Part shown: positions 31,701-41,600 of the stretch, one piece after another
How positions within the stretch are numbered: the first letter of the stretch is position 1
How the letters are laid out: every line of letters begins with the position of its first letter
Origin: Cliona cf. orientalis
Taxonomy: Eukaryota > Porifera > Demospongiae > Clionaida > Clionaidae
Direction of reading: 5' to 3'
DNA length: 64,000 bases
NCBI GenBank assembly: GCA_963930775.1
Contig: OZ005691.1
Span: forward strand, 10,909,000 to 10,972,999
Program-made: the position numbers and the translations under genes
The notes under the pieces: generated by a model
What the model saw: only the letters and a program-made list of their open reading frames with translations
Told to the model about the DNA's origin: nothing
The model's database searches: none

Positions 31701-34700
31701 TAATTAACACAAGTCGTTTATGTCAGCTCAACAGTGCATATTACATATAATATTACAAGTATAAAAAATAATTGAAGGATGAAGTAGGGATGACAGGGTC
31801 AAAAAGTACACAAACAAGATTAGGGATAATCACATCCACTTAGTCTATACATCCCTACGCTTACTTTTTGAGTACTTAACTAACCAGTCAGTAATGCAAC
31901 GATTAAAGCTGATTATCCCCCACCCCCGGTTATGAGCATAGTGAATATCTTCCACATGCATATCATAAATTAAGGATAGCACCAATGGGTCACCATCAAC
32001 AGGAGCATGATAATTGAGAAAAGCAAGCGTAGGGATGTATAGACTAAGTGGATGTGATTATCCCTAATCTTGTTTGTGTACTTTTTGACCCTGTCATCCC
32101 TACTTCATCCTTCAATTTATTTAATTATTTTTTATACTTGTTTTATTCTTTTTTTATTGCCCTCTGGGCAATTCAATACTAGAGCTACCTGGCTCGGTTT
32201 GTCCGTTCAATGCTGGACTTTATCATCAATGGGTAAAACTACGTCCGTGTTTTCATTCACTATCTTGTAGCTTATCTTCTGTAAATGTGTAACTAGCAGT
32301 GTGTTAACCTTCGATTTCAGGGTACAAGACCATTGGATGACTGAGTGCATGGTAACCAAAACGTTAGTCTATACATGTTTAACACGCAGATCAGGCACAT
32401 CCAGACACCAGGCTAGCATTTGTGCACGATGGACAGTGGACACTTGTGTCGAAGAAAAGTGCATATGCTTGCTATTAAATATAATATTATACAATGATTG
32501 TCCTTCACTTGTATATGCAATGATACATAATAAATTTTATTGATTGAAATTTCATGGAGGTGTCAGTGTAATGGCTTCTACCAAGCACTATGTTGTTTTA
32601 GCTATGCTAAAAGCGGCCGGGTGTTGCGGCAGCCAGTGAGGACATGCCTTGTCTCCTGAAACGTTGGCTCAGTGGCCCAGCGGCTCAATATACACACCCT
32701 GCATAAGCCTGGTACCCCGAATACCATGCTCAAGAGCTTCATCCTATGGCATTGCTGTACCAGTGGGAGGATGAGAATGTAGCCACACCTCTCAACTCGT
32801 CAAGATAGCTCCGGGCTCAGTGACAACTTGAAATTGAAAGAAGGCTGTTTTGGGCCACGTAGCGATGTGGAGTACCTTCTGATTAGGAAGCGATGTTTAG
32901 TGTTGGCAGCTACCATTCAGTTGTCGCTGAACGCTCATAGTCTAGTTCGGCAATCGATCGAGCGCGCGCTAGCCTCGCACTTTAATAGCCTAGCTAGCTA
33001 GCGCTAGCGCGCGCCTAGGATCTGGACTGGCCGGCCTATAACGTCGCGCGCGCCGCTGACTACAGTCACATGACTTCGCGGCAATCACCATGGCAACACA
33101 TTCTGAGCATGCGTATTGTATGACAAAATGGCGAATCAGACACACCCACTCGCAGAATGCGCTGTACACGCCCACGATTAAATCGCTGTCCTGATAACAC
33201 AAAAACTAGCGTGCCACAGACGTGCGCGCTACAAAATGGAGTGGATTTATACTCAAGCTAAGGTGAGAAGTCCTGGCAATATCGAGTTAGCCCGAGAAGA
33301 GTAGAAGACTAGAAGATTGAGATTTTTGCATTTTTTGTGATTTCTTTACACAGCTGGTTCAGGCATACCCGATTGTTTCCATGGACGGTTTGGGTCTTGA
33401 TAGATAGATATTTTGATGTAGATTATGAATATGAAAGTTTAAAATCTTTTTATTTTATTTGCTCTGATTTATTTACTTTTTTGTAATGTATTATATATAT
33501 GGCATATCCGGGCCATCCCTACTTATAGAGTCTACCGACTCTATGATAGTAGAGACAAAGTATAGCTAGTCAAATTCACAAGCTATATAAGCTAGTAACA
33601 CTGTTGCTGTTTGCAGTGCTGTACAGAGTAACCACAAAGATGTACTTATTGCATGGTATTACATAATAATATCACATGCATGCCGGATCAGCACGGATCT
33701 AGTATAAAGTGAAGCGAGAAGTGTAGTTGACAGCCTACCGCGACTAGTGGTGAGAGTCAATGGAGTTATCGCTAGACGTACACACTAATCTTCTTGAAAT
33801 GAAGCTATCCCTGTCTCTATAATGCAGCTCGATAAGAAGCAAAAAAGGCAGTGGTGGTCACCAAATGCTGTCAGAACTTTTGAACAGAGTATTTTCAACA
33901 AAATCCACACAATGCATATTTTGAAAATGCCATGGGAAGCGTAATGGCACCTTGTTTCCAACGTATAAAATAGGTCTATTGCAGCTAGCTTGGTAATCGA
34001 CACATAGGTACAGAGACACACACTCAGAATGACTATATTAACCCTTGCGCATGCACGAGGGTTAATGAATGCATGCACACACACTGGGCATGTGCACATG
34101 CACAGTACATGTAAATAATATTACACATACCAGTAGTGTAATACATGTGATCTGTAAACAATAGATGGTTATATACATGTAGTATTGTGGTTACCACTAC
34201 ATGCACACACAGGGTGGGTATTTCCCTGGTGGATGCACCACTAGCTAATGTTATCAAGGAAGATAGATAACACTCATAATGCATAGTATTGGTGAATAAT
34301 TTAATTTACTGCTCAAGTACATCCCATTGTTCTAAACCACACTCTGTGACCCTAAGATAGCTGCTTATGATGGCTTTGATAAAGTAAACACCAATCTAGT
34401 CTGTCTTAGTGTATACATAACAACAAATCCTGCTATTAGGCAAGGCAGGTTGAGCTCTATCTAGTGCCTTAGATAGACATTTTCTTCTTCAAAATATCAC
34501 TGAACTAGAGCTACCAATGAAGAAGTATGCACACAGCTGCATAATAATTATTATTATACTCAACAATGTGACAAGAAGGCACAAGTATGTTTGATCTCAT
34601 AATCATGGTATAATGTGACTGAACACGACTATACTTAACAGTATGCTATCAATCTAGTGCCATTTAGTACAGTGCGCATATGCAGATGAAGACCACACCC

Positions 34701-37700
34701 CTCACTGCAGGCCAAGAGTAGCTGCTCAAACTCACCGTGTAATGGCGACGTTCTCACTCTAGTCGAACGTCGAATCTATCACCAGACCATGACAAAGAGC
34801 AGACATCACCTCTCGCTTCGCTCGAGGCTTGGTGGCCTGCCAAGCAGGCCTGTCCAAACGCACGGCACTTCCGCCGCTCGCTCGAGCTCGAGAATGCATC
34901 TCTATGGCCCCTAGGCCCTGGCAACCTTGTTTGTGCACACTACACAACAATTCTGACCAATCGTGATTCGTCTGAACTTGTAGGAGAGCGCATGTTTTAT
35001 GCTCTCCAGGTTAGGACACCGACTATTATAAAAAACTGTCGCTCTGAAAAATATTTTTCGTTGTATATTATATAATAGTATATAAATAATGTACAAGTAT
35101 AATATACACAACATAAAATTAATATTACCTATAACCAAAATAACTTTTAGGCCAATATAATAATTAATAGCAGGACAGTGTCTGAAGGATGAAACAATGT
35201 AGCTAAAAGGCTACCAATTCTCCCCTCACTCCTACAGCTGTGTGCACATGGCTCACCTTTGAGATACAATTTCTGAACTACTTCCAGTGCTCCGTGTTCT
35301 CTCGCCTCCCATAAGGCATAAGCAACCGTGCTCCAAGAGGGAGACGGGTTGTCAGTAAGGAAGATGGTAGAGAACGCTCTGGGAAGTTGTCTCGTGTCAT
35401 ACTGACGCTGGAGTTCCTCTTGCTTGGAGTATGGAATCTGAAGATAATAACCTACACCACGAGCACCATGCAGATGCTGAACACCATCAAGGACACTGGT
35501 TAGTGTATCTAATGTCAATGATAGCTCTGTATGCATGTGTGAGTGTGTATACGTTTGTGTGTGTGTGTGTGTGTGTGTGTGGAGGAGGTGGACATGTGCA
35601 AGGATGACATTGTGGTCAGTGCTAGCATCAGTGTATTCAACAAATTAATGCATAACTACATACACAATATACATCACTGCAGACATGGATTTGCTGTGTA
35701 ATGTACACACACAATCACAAGCATCCTCTACATTCTAATACATACACATGCCACACACATATGTACCAGGAGCCCTCTGAATAAAGGATTTGGCTGCAGT
35801 TAGAGCATCCTTTTGTCCATAGAAGTGCAGATCCCCTCCAAGATACCCCCAGCCCCATAAGGCAAAGGGGGAAGTCTTCAGATAATAGTGGATAAATTCA
35901 CGTCGCTGCTGCTCTTCATCCTTGCTGTGTTCTCTGATCTTCCTTTTCACACTGTCTGGTATACCGAGGCACTCCATCAGGTTGCCCATATCAACCACAT
36001 GGTTTAGTACAGTGGACAGGTTGCTGTGAGTGAGTGTAGTGTCTGTGAGGGAAATGTGAAGGTCACGTTAAAGAACATTTTATAGAGTATATGCCCCTAT
36101 AATTAGGACCTGGTGTTAATGACATTTAGTGATATTGTTTCTATTAGCTACTATGCCATGCTAACAACCATATGCAGTTAAACTTGATGGCCAAGCTCTA
36201 ATCAACCATATAGATAGGCATTGAAGGTGATCTGGTAATTGTGCACACAGTGACTTAGTGGGTTCAATGGTGGCTATATATACTCTCTTATTGCCGCTGC
36301 TATTGTTGTGATAATACAACTAAGTAGCGTAATGTGCCAATTACCGACAGGTACCAACTATCGGAAATACGGGTATCGATTATCGACATAGGGCCTTAGT
36401 ATAGGCAGTGGGCGTGGCGCGTTTAATAATAACTTTACGTGGCCGATCGCGACTCGCTTCTCTGCTTCAGGCTGGACTTTTGAAGGTAAGTTTTGCTCCA
36501 TTTGTGATAAGATGATCCTCACAGTGTCTTACTTTCTCAATACAGGGGCAAAGACGCGATGGTGACGTTCCCGAGGCGCTGCTGCCGAGTTTGAAAAAAC
36601 GACAAAGATCGAACAAGCTCACCTATGATCATGAAATGTCCTCAGTAGTTAGAGCTCATGATTATGCACCTGCTAGTATTTTTTATATAATTTTTTTACT
36701 CTTGGATTGCATGCACTGTGATGACAAAGCTCCAAGTGACGATAGTCGATTGTATTGAAAGTATACGGTGTGCTGATAATACGTACCGACTGTTGATAAC
36801 TGGCATTCGCAATTATAAGCTAAAATTGCCATTGCAGAGGTATTTTTATTGGCAGCCCCATGAGACTTTAGGTACTTGTAGCCCTGGCGACGCCCTACCT
36901 TTTGGTCCAAGTTCGAAGTTCAGCCGATATTCCTAAGCAACAGCACACGTGGGAGAAAACCGTATGTTGATAATTGGCACTTTACGCTAGTAGTGATGAA
37001 AATCATCTGTGCGGGGCGAACCTTTGCAAAAGTCACAAGATTTCTGAAAGCACACAGGCACGCATGCGCACATGGGGTTGGTACCCCAATAGCTAGGCCT
37101 GAGAAGCTACCATGACTGTCACAGTGAAAGTATCACAGATTCCTAGTATAGTAGCTATAGTCCAATAATTAATGTTGATCACCTATACTATATTTAGTAG
37201 TAGTCTACATGCCATGATCATGAGTCAAAGTACCTGTAGCCAGGCCCTGAGAGGATAAGCCACCTTCATGCTCAGGAAGTGGAGTCTACCGGTGATGTTA
37301 ATCCGTGGACCTGAGCCTTGCCAAGGTGGTACAGCACTCACCCTTCCCGTTTTGCCTACACTCGAGTTGTCTCTCAGATCAATGGTGCAGTGCGGGCGTA
37401 TGCGCATGCGTTCAAAATTTAACTCTCTCCTCACTGAAATGATCACCCCACAAACATACATACAAGTATTATATATACATATAAAACCGCTTCCTGTACC
37501 TTGTGTATTCGGGGCTCGCTCAGGCTCGCCCCGAATTATCTCTTTCCATCACAGTACATAACAAGTGCAGGATGGTAATAATTGTTGGCTGTTGCTTAAC
37601 AGCCAAAGTGAAAGTTACTGGCCACCAGTATGATATGGGTGATCATTATGACATAGGAGGGGCCAATGACAAGAGGGGTCATGGGCAAACAAGACAGTTA

Positions 37701-40125
37701 CCCATAATTATGGTGAATTCAACCAAGCATCCAATTAAGGTTTTGTAACTATTATAATATACTTATACCAGTACAAGGAGCCATGGCTACAGTTGTAATT
37801 CATCCATGTCACCATCTCCGAGTACACACACACACACACACAGGGAGGTGACCTTTGACCTTAGAGATAATATATGTTGATTCCCATTCCCCATGCAGTA
37901 ACTCATCACCACAACAGGAGGTCTCAGGAATGGAGGAATGGAGAATGTGAAAACAGATGGAAACAACTATCAAAATTGACATTGTACCAGTGCTTGTCTA
38001 TTGTATGGACCTTTATACTATCAGAGTACAGCATAGCCAGAAATTTTCATTAGTCTCACCAACCTCACCATCTCTTCTCAGTGAGCTTTTTTCCTATGAA
38101 TCAACTAATAATTGTGATGTCCTTTACTGCATTCATTTCACTGATATTAATTTTCTTTGTAATACAGAGGTAGCAGAGCTTGGCAACATTCATTTTTGTT
38201 TAGTGAAAATTTTTATAATATAGCGTTACAATAATGCATGTTAGGAATTATTAGCACCAGTTTATACTAAGCCATCACAGTTAGTCCCTATCTATACATG
38301 GATAATTTTGTGTCGAGTATTAATTTTCATAAAAAGAACATACCAGTCAGCTCCTCAGCAAAGTGACGTATCCTGTCTGCAATATCACTATAATGATCAT
38401 AGTCAGAGAAGCCAGCCCACTCATCCAGTTGGTCTATGATTCTCCTCCAACTGGCTAGTGGGTCTCGTAGCAGCCAATACCGGACTACTGCTGCTTCTTG
38501 TTCATCAGTAGAGTGGTGAGCAGACTGGAGTTCAGCAAGCTGGGCAGCAGGGACGCCAAGGATGGTTGTACCAATAAATGAAGCGTCTAACAAGTCCACT
38601 CCTTTCAGCTCCTGTACTATGTTGTTGACAGTGAGAGCTGTAGCATTAGAGGAAGAATAGAAACATACATCGAATCATTAATCAAATTTAAAATGATTGC
38701 CTGCATGTACACACATAATATTTAATCAGCATAGTAATTAATTATTAATTATATACCACACATCATTAATTTTAAGTTTAGGTATGCAAGTTTTTTTCAT
38801 TATAATAATATTTAAATTAGCTTCACGCTACTATATTATTGTTTGCATGATTTTTACATAAAAACAGTACATAACGTACGGTACATATGCATGAAATAAG
38901 AATTAATGTCTTCAGGAGATTGAACTAGTTACTAAGTACATGTACGTGTGTTCCACCACTGTCAACCATGAGCAAACCTAGTGGGTGGAGTCAAAACACA
39001 ATAATGATACACTACCCTTCAGCAACATGTAAGGCCACTACAAATTGCATAGTTGTTTCCCGTCCTGGCTGTCGATTCAATAGCATGCGGGCGGGCGGTT
39101 AATTTTTATTATTCATTATTCATTATTACCGGATGTGGTAAACCACAAATGGCCCGCCAGGTCGAGCTAATCCCGCCATCTTCAGCAGACATGGCAAGCA
39201 CAGTCTTAGGACTATGAATTAAGTTACTCACGAGTGTAGCGATCATCATGCAGAGCGAGAACTGCAATGACTGAATGAGGCATCGATGTCATAAACTCAG
39301 CTTGCAACTCGAGCGCACATGGAACAGACCGTAAATAATATTGAAAAAATTACGTCATCAATATTTTCGTTTTAATAGAAAATAAGCGCAATAATAGAAA
39401 AAGCTGGCGGTGGCTCGAAAGGCATGCGGGCGGTGGACGGGAAACCGCTGTGATCCAATTTGTAGTGGCCTAATGTTTAAACAATGAAATTAATTAAGAC
39501 ACACCCACTTTCAGTGGATTACAATAAACACGATCATGATTATGGTCAACAATAACCCAGGAAATGCACCACAAACAAACACAGTGAGTAATTTAGGCTG
39601 ATAAGACTCTGAGATTCCATGGTCTGGCCTTCTATTATACAAAACATGTCATGTGTTGATCTATTGTCGTATGACTGATTTCCACTCACCTAGTTTACGT
39701 CCTTTAATTATTTCTCCCTCTATTCTCCTCTTTTCTTGTCTCGATAAACTGTTAAGGTAGCTCAAATCAGAGTAGGAAATGGGATTTGTATTTTTCCTAC
39801 TCCTTCCTCCGTACTTGCGTCTTCGGGGGATTGGCCGCTCGACGAAGCGGGGGACTAAGAATCCCCCCTCACTCTCAGGGTCAGATCGTTTCTTTTCTCC
39901 TTTGCTCACTGGCCATGGGACGGGAGCCAGGAAGCTAGGGAAATTTGGAAATATGTCTAAGTCACCCAGGATACTGTGAGTGAGTGTGTCAGCCTCGGCA
40001 GAGCTGTGAGTGAGTGTGCCAGCCTCGGGATACTGCTTGTCCTCTGGTTCATTTACTCGGTGGCTGTTGTCTCGGCCGCTGCTGCCCGGCTCGGCCCCGG
40101 CGCAGCTCACATCTCGCTGCTCCAT
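28406..40125 (-). CDS. Copy B: complete six-exon multi-death ROCO-Death protein
   Basis: Joined exons are 40125-39690, 38637-38344, 36042-35767, 35508-35257, 31021-28829 and 28743-28406. They total 3789 nt and encode 1262 aa with a stop. All five introns are phase 1. Domains: disordered N-terminus (1-145), death-like domains (146-243, 244-335, 336-419), Roc GTPase with P-loop GSAGVGKT (448-455), G3 DCGGQ (625-629) and G4 THKD (735-738), a COR-like region (about 810-1140), and a C-terminal Death domain (about 1165-1257). A Roc-COR-Death order is known from DAPK1; the three N-terminal death folds replace kinase, ankyrin or LRR parts. No signal peptide or membrane segment is seen, so it should be cytosolic. 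A role in nucleotide-dependent assembly of a death or immune signalling complex is inferred, not shown. Confidence 0.8.
28829..31021 (-). CDS. Copy B, exon 5: Roc GTPase plus COR-like region
   Basis: The exon is 2193 nt (731 codons) and opens GSSESRRLFQQS then MKMGYVDMFTDKMLL. Visible motifs are P-loop GSAGVGKT, a DSTPVATRPV switch-like segment, G3 DCGGQPQFHEILPIFLRR and G4 MVGTHKDEE. A roughly 90-residue low-complexity insert sits between the switch and G3. The COR-like part begins LPLQWLGFEIMLQEITERLE. The end has GPPRRGIFCALVSFFTS and CLHRNCIQFSIPGF. A GKDGE-type repeat expansion before G4 (30101-30185) is unique to this copy. Unlike copy A, the frame is uninterrupted. Confidence 0.85.
30101..30185 (-). 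repeat. In-frame GKDGE/GAGKDG coding minisatellite
   Basis: The minus strand encodes GKDGEDKDGAGKDGEGEDG and a further GKDSE, where copy A has a single GAGKDGE. The repeat adds 18 residues in frame just before the G4 motif, likely in a surface loop. It shows slippage growth tolerated within the GTPase domain. Confidence 0.75.
31136..31330. mobile_element. CCGTATAGCGGG-family MITE in intron 4 of copy B
   Basis: The ends CCGCATAGTGGGAAAC and GTTTCCCACTG, and the interior TTTTCTCCCTC arms, match the 5507-5713 element. The same element, more eroded, occupies the equivalent intron of copy A (12436-12629). Confidence 0.65.
31337..31640. mobile_element. 304-bp element with about 75-bp TIRs
   Basis: CAAGAGTATATAATAGGAAG and the reversed right end CAAGAGTACCTGATAGGAAG start long inverted arms. 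The arms include GCTGTGCAAACG and GCGGATAATTAAAT. It is absent from copy A's intron. No ORF. Confidence 0.75.
31755..32141. mobile_element. 387-bp inverted-repeat element, arms about 110 bp
   Basis: ACAAGTATAAAAAATAATTG at the left and its complement at 32122-32141 start long arms. The arms include GGATAATCACATCCACTTAG and TACATCCCTACGCTT. The internal loop of about 155 bp has no gene. The transcript would form a stable hairpin. Confidence 0.75.
32142..34580. other. Rest of intron 4 of copy B: unassigned insertion
   Basis: This part of the intron is largely absent from copy A. It includes a GC/CpG-rich palindromic patch (32945-33060, repeated GCGCGC and CTAGCTAGC), a short ORF start MEWIYTQAK followed by a donor-like GTGAGA at 33236-33268, and sequence at 34080-34250 matching copy A's intron at 13130-13260. 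I recognise no gene. Confidence 0.4.
34581..35070 (-). mobile_element. Dispersed repeat of about 490 bp (family member 1 of 3)
   Basis: The same sequence occurs at 44302-44790 and 48134-48620. All start ACAAGTATGTTTGAT, share CACCAGACCAT and CGAGAATGCATCTCTATGG, and end TTGTATAT. A 62-72 codon minus-strand ORF is present in all three but with stops or frame changes around it. It is a repeat family of unknown class. Confidence 0.65.
35257..35508 (-). CDS. Copy B, exon 4: death-like domain
   Basis: The 252-nt phase-1/phase-1 exon reads DTLTSVLDGVQHLHGARGVG, then YYLQIPYSKQEELQRQYDTR, NPSPSWSTVAYALWEAREHG and ALEVVQKLYLKG. The acceptor is ACATTAG (35510-35509) and the donor AAAG|GTGAGC (35257/35256). 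The joined codon with exon 5 is Gly. The pattern of an Ile/Leu-Pro followed by a CxxYYL-like helix and SW..vA.ALw matches other death-like modules in this gene. Confidence 0.8.
35767..36042 (-). CDS. Copy B, exon 3: death-like domain
   Basis: The 276-nt exon (92 codons) reads DTTLTHSNLSTVLNHVVDMG, then CLGIPDSVKRKIREHSKDEE, FIHYYLKTSPFALWGWGYLG and ALTAAKSFIQRAPG. The acceptor is CCTCACAG and the donor CCTG|GTACAT. LgIPdS...I is the usual second helix of death-like domains. Only about 260 bp separate it from exon 4. Confidence 0.8.
36320..36991. mobile_element. Insertion in intron 2 of copy B with inverted ends
   Basis: TAGCGTAATGTGCCAATTAC at the left and the reversed right end TAGCGTAAAGTGCCAATTAT are inverted. 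It is absent from the equivalent intron of copy A (near 16880). Inside are a GTAAGT...CAG pair (36486-36545) and an open frame beginning GQRRDGDVPEALLPSLKKRQ on the plus strand, which may be a captured gene piece. No known transposase motif is seen. Confidence 0.55.
36992..37535. other. Further inserted sequence in intron 2 of copy B
   Basis: This sequence has no counterpart in copy A. It ends with a hairpin-forming GGGGCTCGCTCAGGCTCGCC stretch near 37512-37535. A 78-codon minus-strand ORF (37225-37461) was seen but not recognised. Confidence 0.35.
38344..38637 (-). CDS. Copy B, exon 2: death-like domain
   Basis: The 294-nt exon (98 codons) reads ALTVNNIVQELKGVDLLDAS, then TILGVPAAQLAELQSAHHST, RYWLLRDPLASWRRIIDQLD and DIADRIRHFAEELTG. 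The acceptor is GCTACAG (38639-38638) and the donor CTG|GTATGT in phase 1 (38344/38343). It is nearly identical to copies A and C, the most conserved of the small exons. SWRRIIDQLD...IADRIRHFAEEL gives the last two helices of a Death domain. Confidence 0.85.
39032..39470. mobile_element. 439-bp TA-target element in intron 1 of copy B
   Basis: AGGCCACTACAAATTG at the left and CAATTTGTAGTGGCC at the right are inverted, flanked by TA (39030-39031 and 39471-39472). Copies A (near 18340) and C (near 1320) have an empty ATGTAA site. The inner arms GTTTCCCGTCC also pair. No ORF of note. Confidence 0.85.
39690..40125 (-). CDS. Copy B, exon 1: N-terminal disordered region
   Basis: ATG at 40125 opens MEQRDVSCAGAEPGSSGRDN. 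The exon has 436 nt (145 codons plus one base) and ends KGRKL before the donor G|GTGAGT. The middle (residues about 50-100) differs completely from copies A and C, with a basic PIPRRRKYGGRSRKN stretch. The last 40 residues (SYSDLSYLNSLSRQEKRRIE) are conserved. The changed middle suggests replacement by local insertion. A possible nuclear-localisation-like basic run is present but unproven. Confidence 0.75.
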
Positions 40126-40361
40126 ACTTCAAGCTATAATAATTCTACGACGATAGGGACGATAGTCTATGTAGCTATATTTTATTCTCGCTTCTAGGCT
40201 TTTAAAGTCGCTGGACGTCAACTGCTGAACTGGCTGTGGCTTCAGGGTGTCTTTATTCAGCGGAATGGAACGATGGAATGGAATGGTGGAATGGAACGTT
40301 GGAATCGAATAGTGGAGTGACCACGCCCACCGAGTGAGTTTTGTGATGACCTATAAATACC

Positions 40362-40739
40362 CAGAGGAGGTAGGACACGCTTGACCTTTGGCTAATAGTT
40401 CACTAATTAAATCGCTAGTAGAGGCTTTTGTGAAGATTTTTAGAGGATATCGTTGCGATTTTCGAACTCAGCGCTATTGATTTAGTGGGGGAGCCCCTCT
40501 TAGTTAGCACTATAGAGCAATTTTTAGGTCTTTGGAATGTCAATTAGCCGCTTTGATTAACATTCCAAGGACCTAAAAATTGCTCTACAGTGCTAACAAA
40601 GAGGGGCTCCCCCACTAAATCAGCAGCGCTGAGTTCGAAAATCACAACAATATTCTCTAAAAACCTTCACAAAAGCCTATACTAGCGATTTAATTAGTGA
40701 ACTATTAGCCAAAGGTCAAGCGTGTCCTACCTCCTCTGA
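40362..40739. repeat. Large near-perfect palindrome (arms about 185 bp)
   Basis: The left arm from CAGAGGAGGTAGGACACGCT is mirrored by the right arm ending at CCTCCTCTG (40739), with the centre near 40550 and a loop of about 10 bp. Arms differ at roughly one base in fifteen. It sits 240 bp upstream of copy B's start codon. It is either a foldback element or a source of hairpin RNA. Confidence 0.85.
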
Positions 40740-40869
40740 TAAATACCTAGCGATTTTTGAATTTGGGCGCAGTTGGGAGGTCAAAGTTCAATCTTAACCC
40801 GTCCATTACAGAATATTTCTGTTTCTTGAGCTGAGGTACCAGGTATTATATATATGCGTAACGTAACAA

Positions 40870-41290
40870 GGAACCGACGCTTAAGGAACCATATGGCCCG
40901 CCATGTGGGCGGGGTTATAAAGCGAGGGCGCGCCGGCGCGTAGTGCGAGCGTACGCGTTACTCTCGCTCGAGCACGTACGCGGTATACGCTCGCGATCTA
41001 GCGCTAGCGAAGCCTCGCCGCTCACGCGCAGGACGAGAATAAGTTAGCACTAGCTCTTCTGACGACTACTACCCATTCAAAAGCATACTGGAGATAGCCA
41101 GGTAAGAGATACACATCGTAATACTTATCCTCTCTCTTACATACTTTAGTTGTCCTCATACTAGCTTTCTATCTATCCCCTTCATTCCCTTTAGATCTCT
41201 CTTTCAGATGCTTCCCTTGCTCTTCTGACGACTACTACCCATTCAAAAGCATACTGGAGATAGCAAGGTAAGAGATACATATCGTAACAC
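40870..41290 (+). repeat. CpG-rich patch followed by a duplicated donor-bearing segment
   Basis: 40900-41030 is rich in CGCG/GCGC palindromes. It is followed by two copies (about 41058-41115 and 41222-41280) of a segment containing CTGACGACTACTACCCATTC and ending AG|GTAAGAGATACA, a good splice donor. It could be a duplicated 5' exon of a plus-strand transcript entering the repeat array. No ORF supports coding. Confidence 0.4.
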
Positions 41291-41535
41291 TTATCCTCTC
41301 TCTCTCTCTTACATACTTTAGTTGTCCTCCGGTACTAGCTTTGTATCTATCCCCTTCATTCCCTTTAGATCTCTCATTCAGATTCTTTCCCTTGCTCCTC
41401 AATGATTTAATAGGAACCACTGGAGGTACACATCCTCGAATGCTATAATATTACCGGGTATATCCTTTTATTATCCACTGGTAAGGATCAGATTATATCT
41501 TATCTCTCTCATATCCCTCTCTCCTCTCCTCTCTC

Positions 41536-41599
<64 letters not shown>

Positions 41600-41600
41600 A

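Noticed and set aside
32640..32800. Open stretch NVGSVAQRLNIHTLHKPG considered as a death-domain relic
   Set aside because: Only about 40 codons between stops, with no splice sites and a weak pattern; not enough to claim homology.
37225..37461. 78-codon minus-strand ORF with SVGKTGRVSAVPPWQG
   Set aside because: The GKT is not a P-loop in context (no GxxxxGK), and the segment is part of an insertion absent from copy A.
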